Shown here: positions 63,923 through 64,000 of the stretch, piece by piece
Layout of the letters: each line of letters opens with the position of its first letter
Position numbering within the stretch: the first letter of the stretch is position 1
Source of the DNA: an uncultured Pseudomonadales bacterium
GTDB lineage: Bacteria; Pseudomonadota; Gammaproteobacteria; Pseudomonadales; Azotimanducaceae
Reading direction: 5' to 3'
Length of the DNA: 64,000 bases
Assembly (NCBI GenBank): GCA_937921865.1
Contig: CAKZWF010000061.1
Coordinates: forward strand, 1 to 64,000
The notes under the pieces: generated by a model
What the model saw: only the letters and a program-made list of their open reading frames with translations
Database searches by the model: none
What the model was told of the DNA's origin: nothing
Position numbers and translations under genes: made by a program

Positions 63923-64000
63923 TCAGCCTCCCGCAGCTTTGCGGATCACATTCCGATAGCCATAGCTCAGGCAATCGAAGTCATCAAAGAAGCCTTTTGC
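63923..64000 (-). CDS. C-terminal end of an unidentified gene, cut by window edge
   Basis: The minus strand from 64000 reads 25 codons, ending KAAGG and TGA at 63923-63925. The visible peptide contains GFFDDFDCLSYGYRNVI. I recognise no family. Frame and absence of stops are compatible with a real gene end, and the 240 bases between it and the peptidase start would be a normal gap. Low certainty because so little is visible. Confidence 0.45.
   Translation of the reverse strand, partial: AKGFFDDFDCLSYGYRNVIRKAAGG

Overview
The window looks like a chromosomal stretch of an aerobic, probably marine, gammaproteobacterium. The basis is gene content rather than any phylogenetic test: a ~510-residue class I fumarase of the pseudomonad kind, UvrB, ThrS, PpiB, OmpW, a wax-ester synthase, an HAE1 RND pump, lipoproteins with ordinary lipoboxes and Shine-Dalgarno sites of the AGGAG type. 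There is no phage, transposase, CRISPR array or rRNA. Both ends cut genes: a TauD/TfdA dioxygenase at the left and the last 25 codons of an unidentified gene at the right.

Layout. 1-5.1 kb: TauD-like dioxygenase, FMN split-barrel protein, a haloacid-dehalogenase-like gene enclosed by short inverted GGTTCGA repeats, tRNA-Val(GAC), uvrB and a small acidic-tailed protein. 5.4-8.2 kb: korAB, a two-subunit 2-oxoacid:ferredoxin oxidoreductase. 8.2-13.6 kb: a FadR-type GntR regulator with a PdhR-like palindrome upstream, then an RND adaptor and pump. 13.6-17.3 kb: Tat-exported TIM-barrel protein, Nudix hydrolase, MATE transporter, glycine-zipper lipoprotein. 17.3-31.4 kb: an acyl-CoA block with acyl-CoA dehydrogenase, enoyl-CoA hydratase, Rieske oxygenase, a two-subunit biotin-dependent acyl-CoA carboxylase, a double-length and a single-length family III CoA transferase, and a single-chain acyl-CoA carboxylase. 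31.5-41.7 kb: TolB-propeller/amidohydrolase fusion, DAHP synthase, a tandem-repeat patch, exported small protein, fumarase, M19 dipeptidase, ArgE-like deacylase and OmpW. 41.8-46.4 kb: a SLOG-like plus four-helix membrane protein that resembles conflict-system effectors, a hypothetical protein, wax-ester synthase/DGAT and a membrane-anchored hypothetical. 46.5-53.1 kb: acyl-CoA dehydrogenase with its APH-like partner, exported amidohydrolase, acyl-CoA synthetase and an alpha/beta-hydrolase remnant. 53.2-64 kb: a redoxin/cytochrome c/copper-monooxygenase fusion, thrS, ppiB, a luciferase-like oxidoreductase, a truncated cation antiporter, a protein with an LPXTG/CTERM-like tail, SDR plus thioesterase, and an M28 lipoprotein peptidase.

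How the genes fit together. The dominant theme is activation, transfer, carboxylation, dehydrogenation and storage of acyl groups (AMP-forming CoA ligase, CoA transferases, two unrelated carboxylase architectures, dehydrogenases, hydratase, thioesterase, WS/DGAT). KorAB and fumarase are at the TCA cycle. A second theme is secreted hydrolysis: two amidohydrolases, the M19 dipeptidase and the M28 peptidase all carry export signals. The most unusual loci are the SLOG/membrane protein (41770-43479), the three-domain redox fusion (53201-55003), the single-chain carboxylase (27983-31378), the CTERM-like protein (59654-60223), and several short repeats and gene remnants. Many starts were moved to internal codons because of a clear ribosome binding site; each case is noted.
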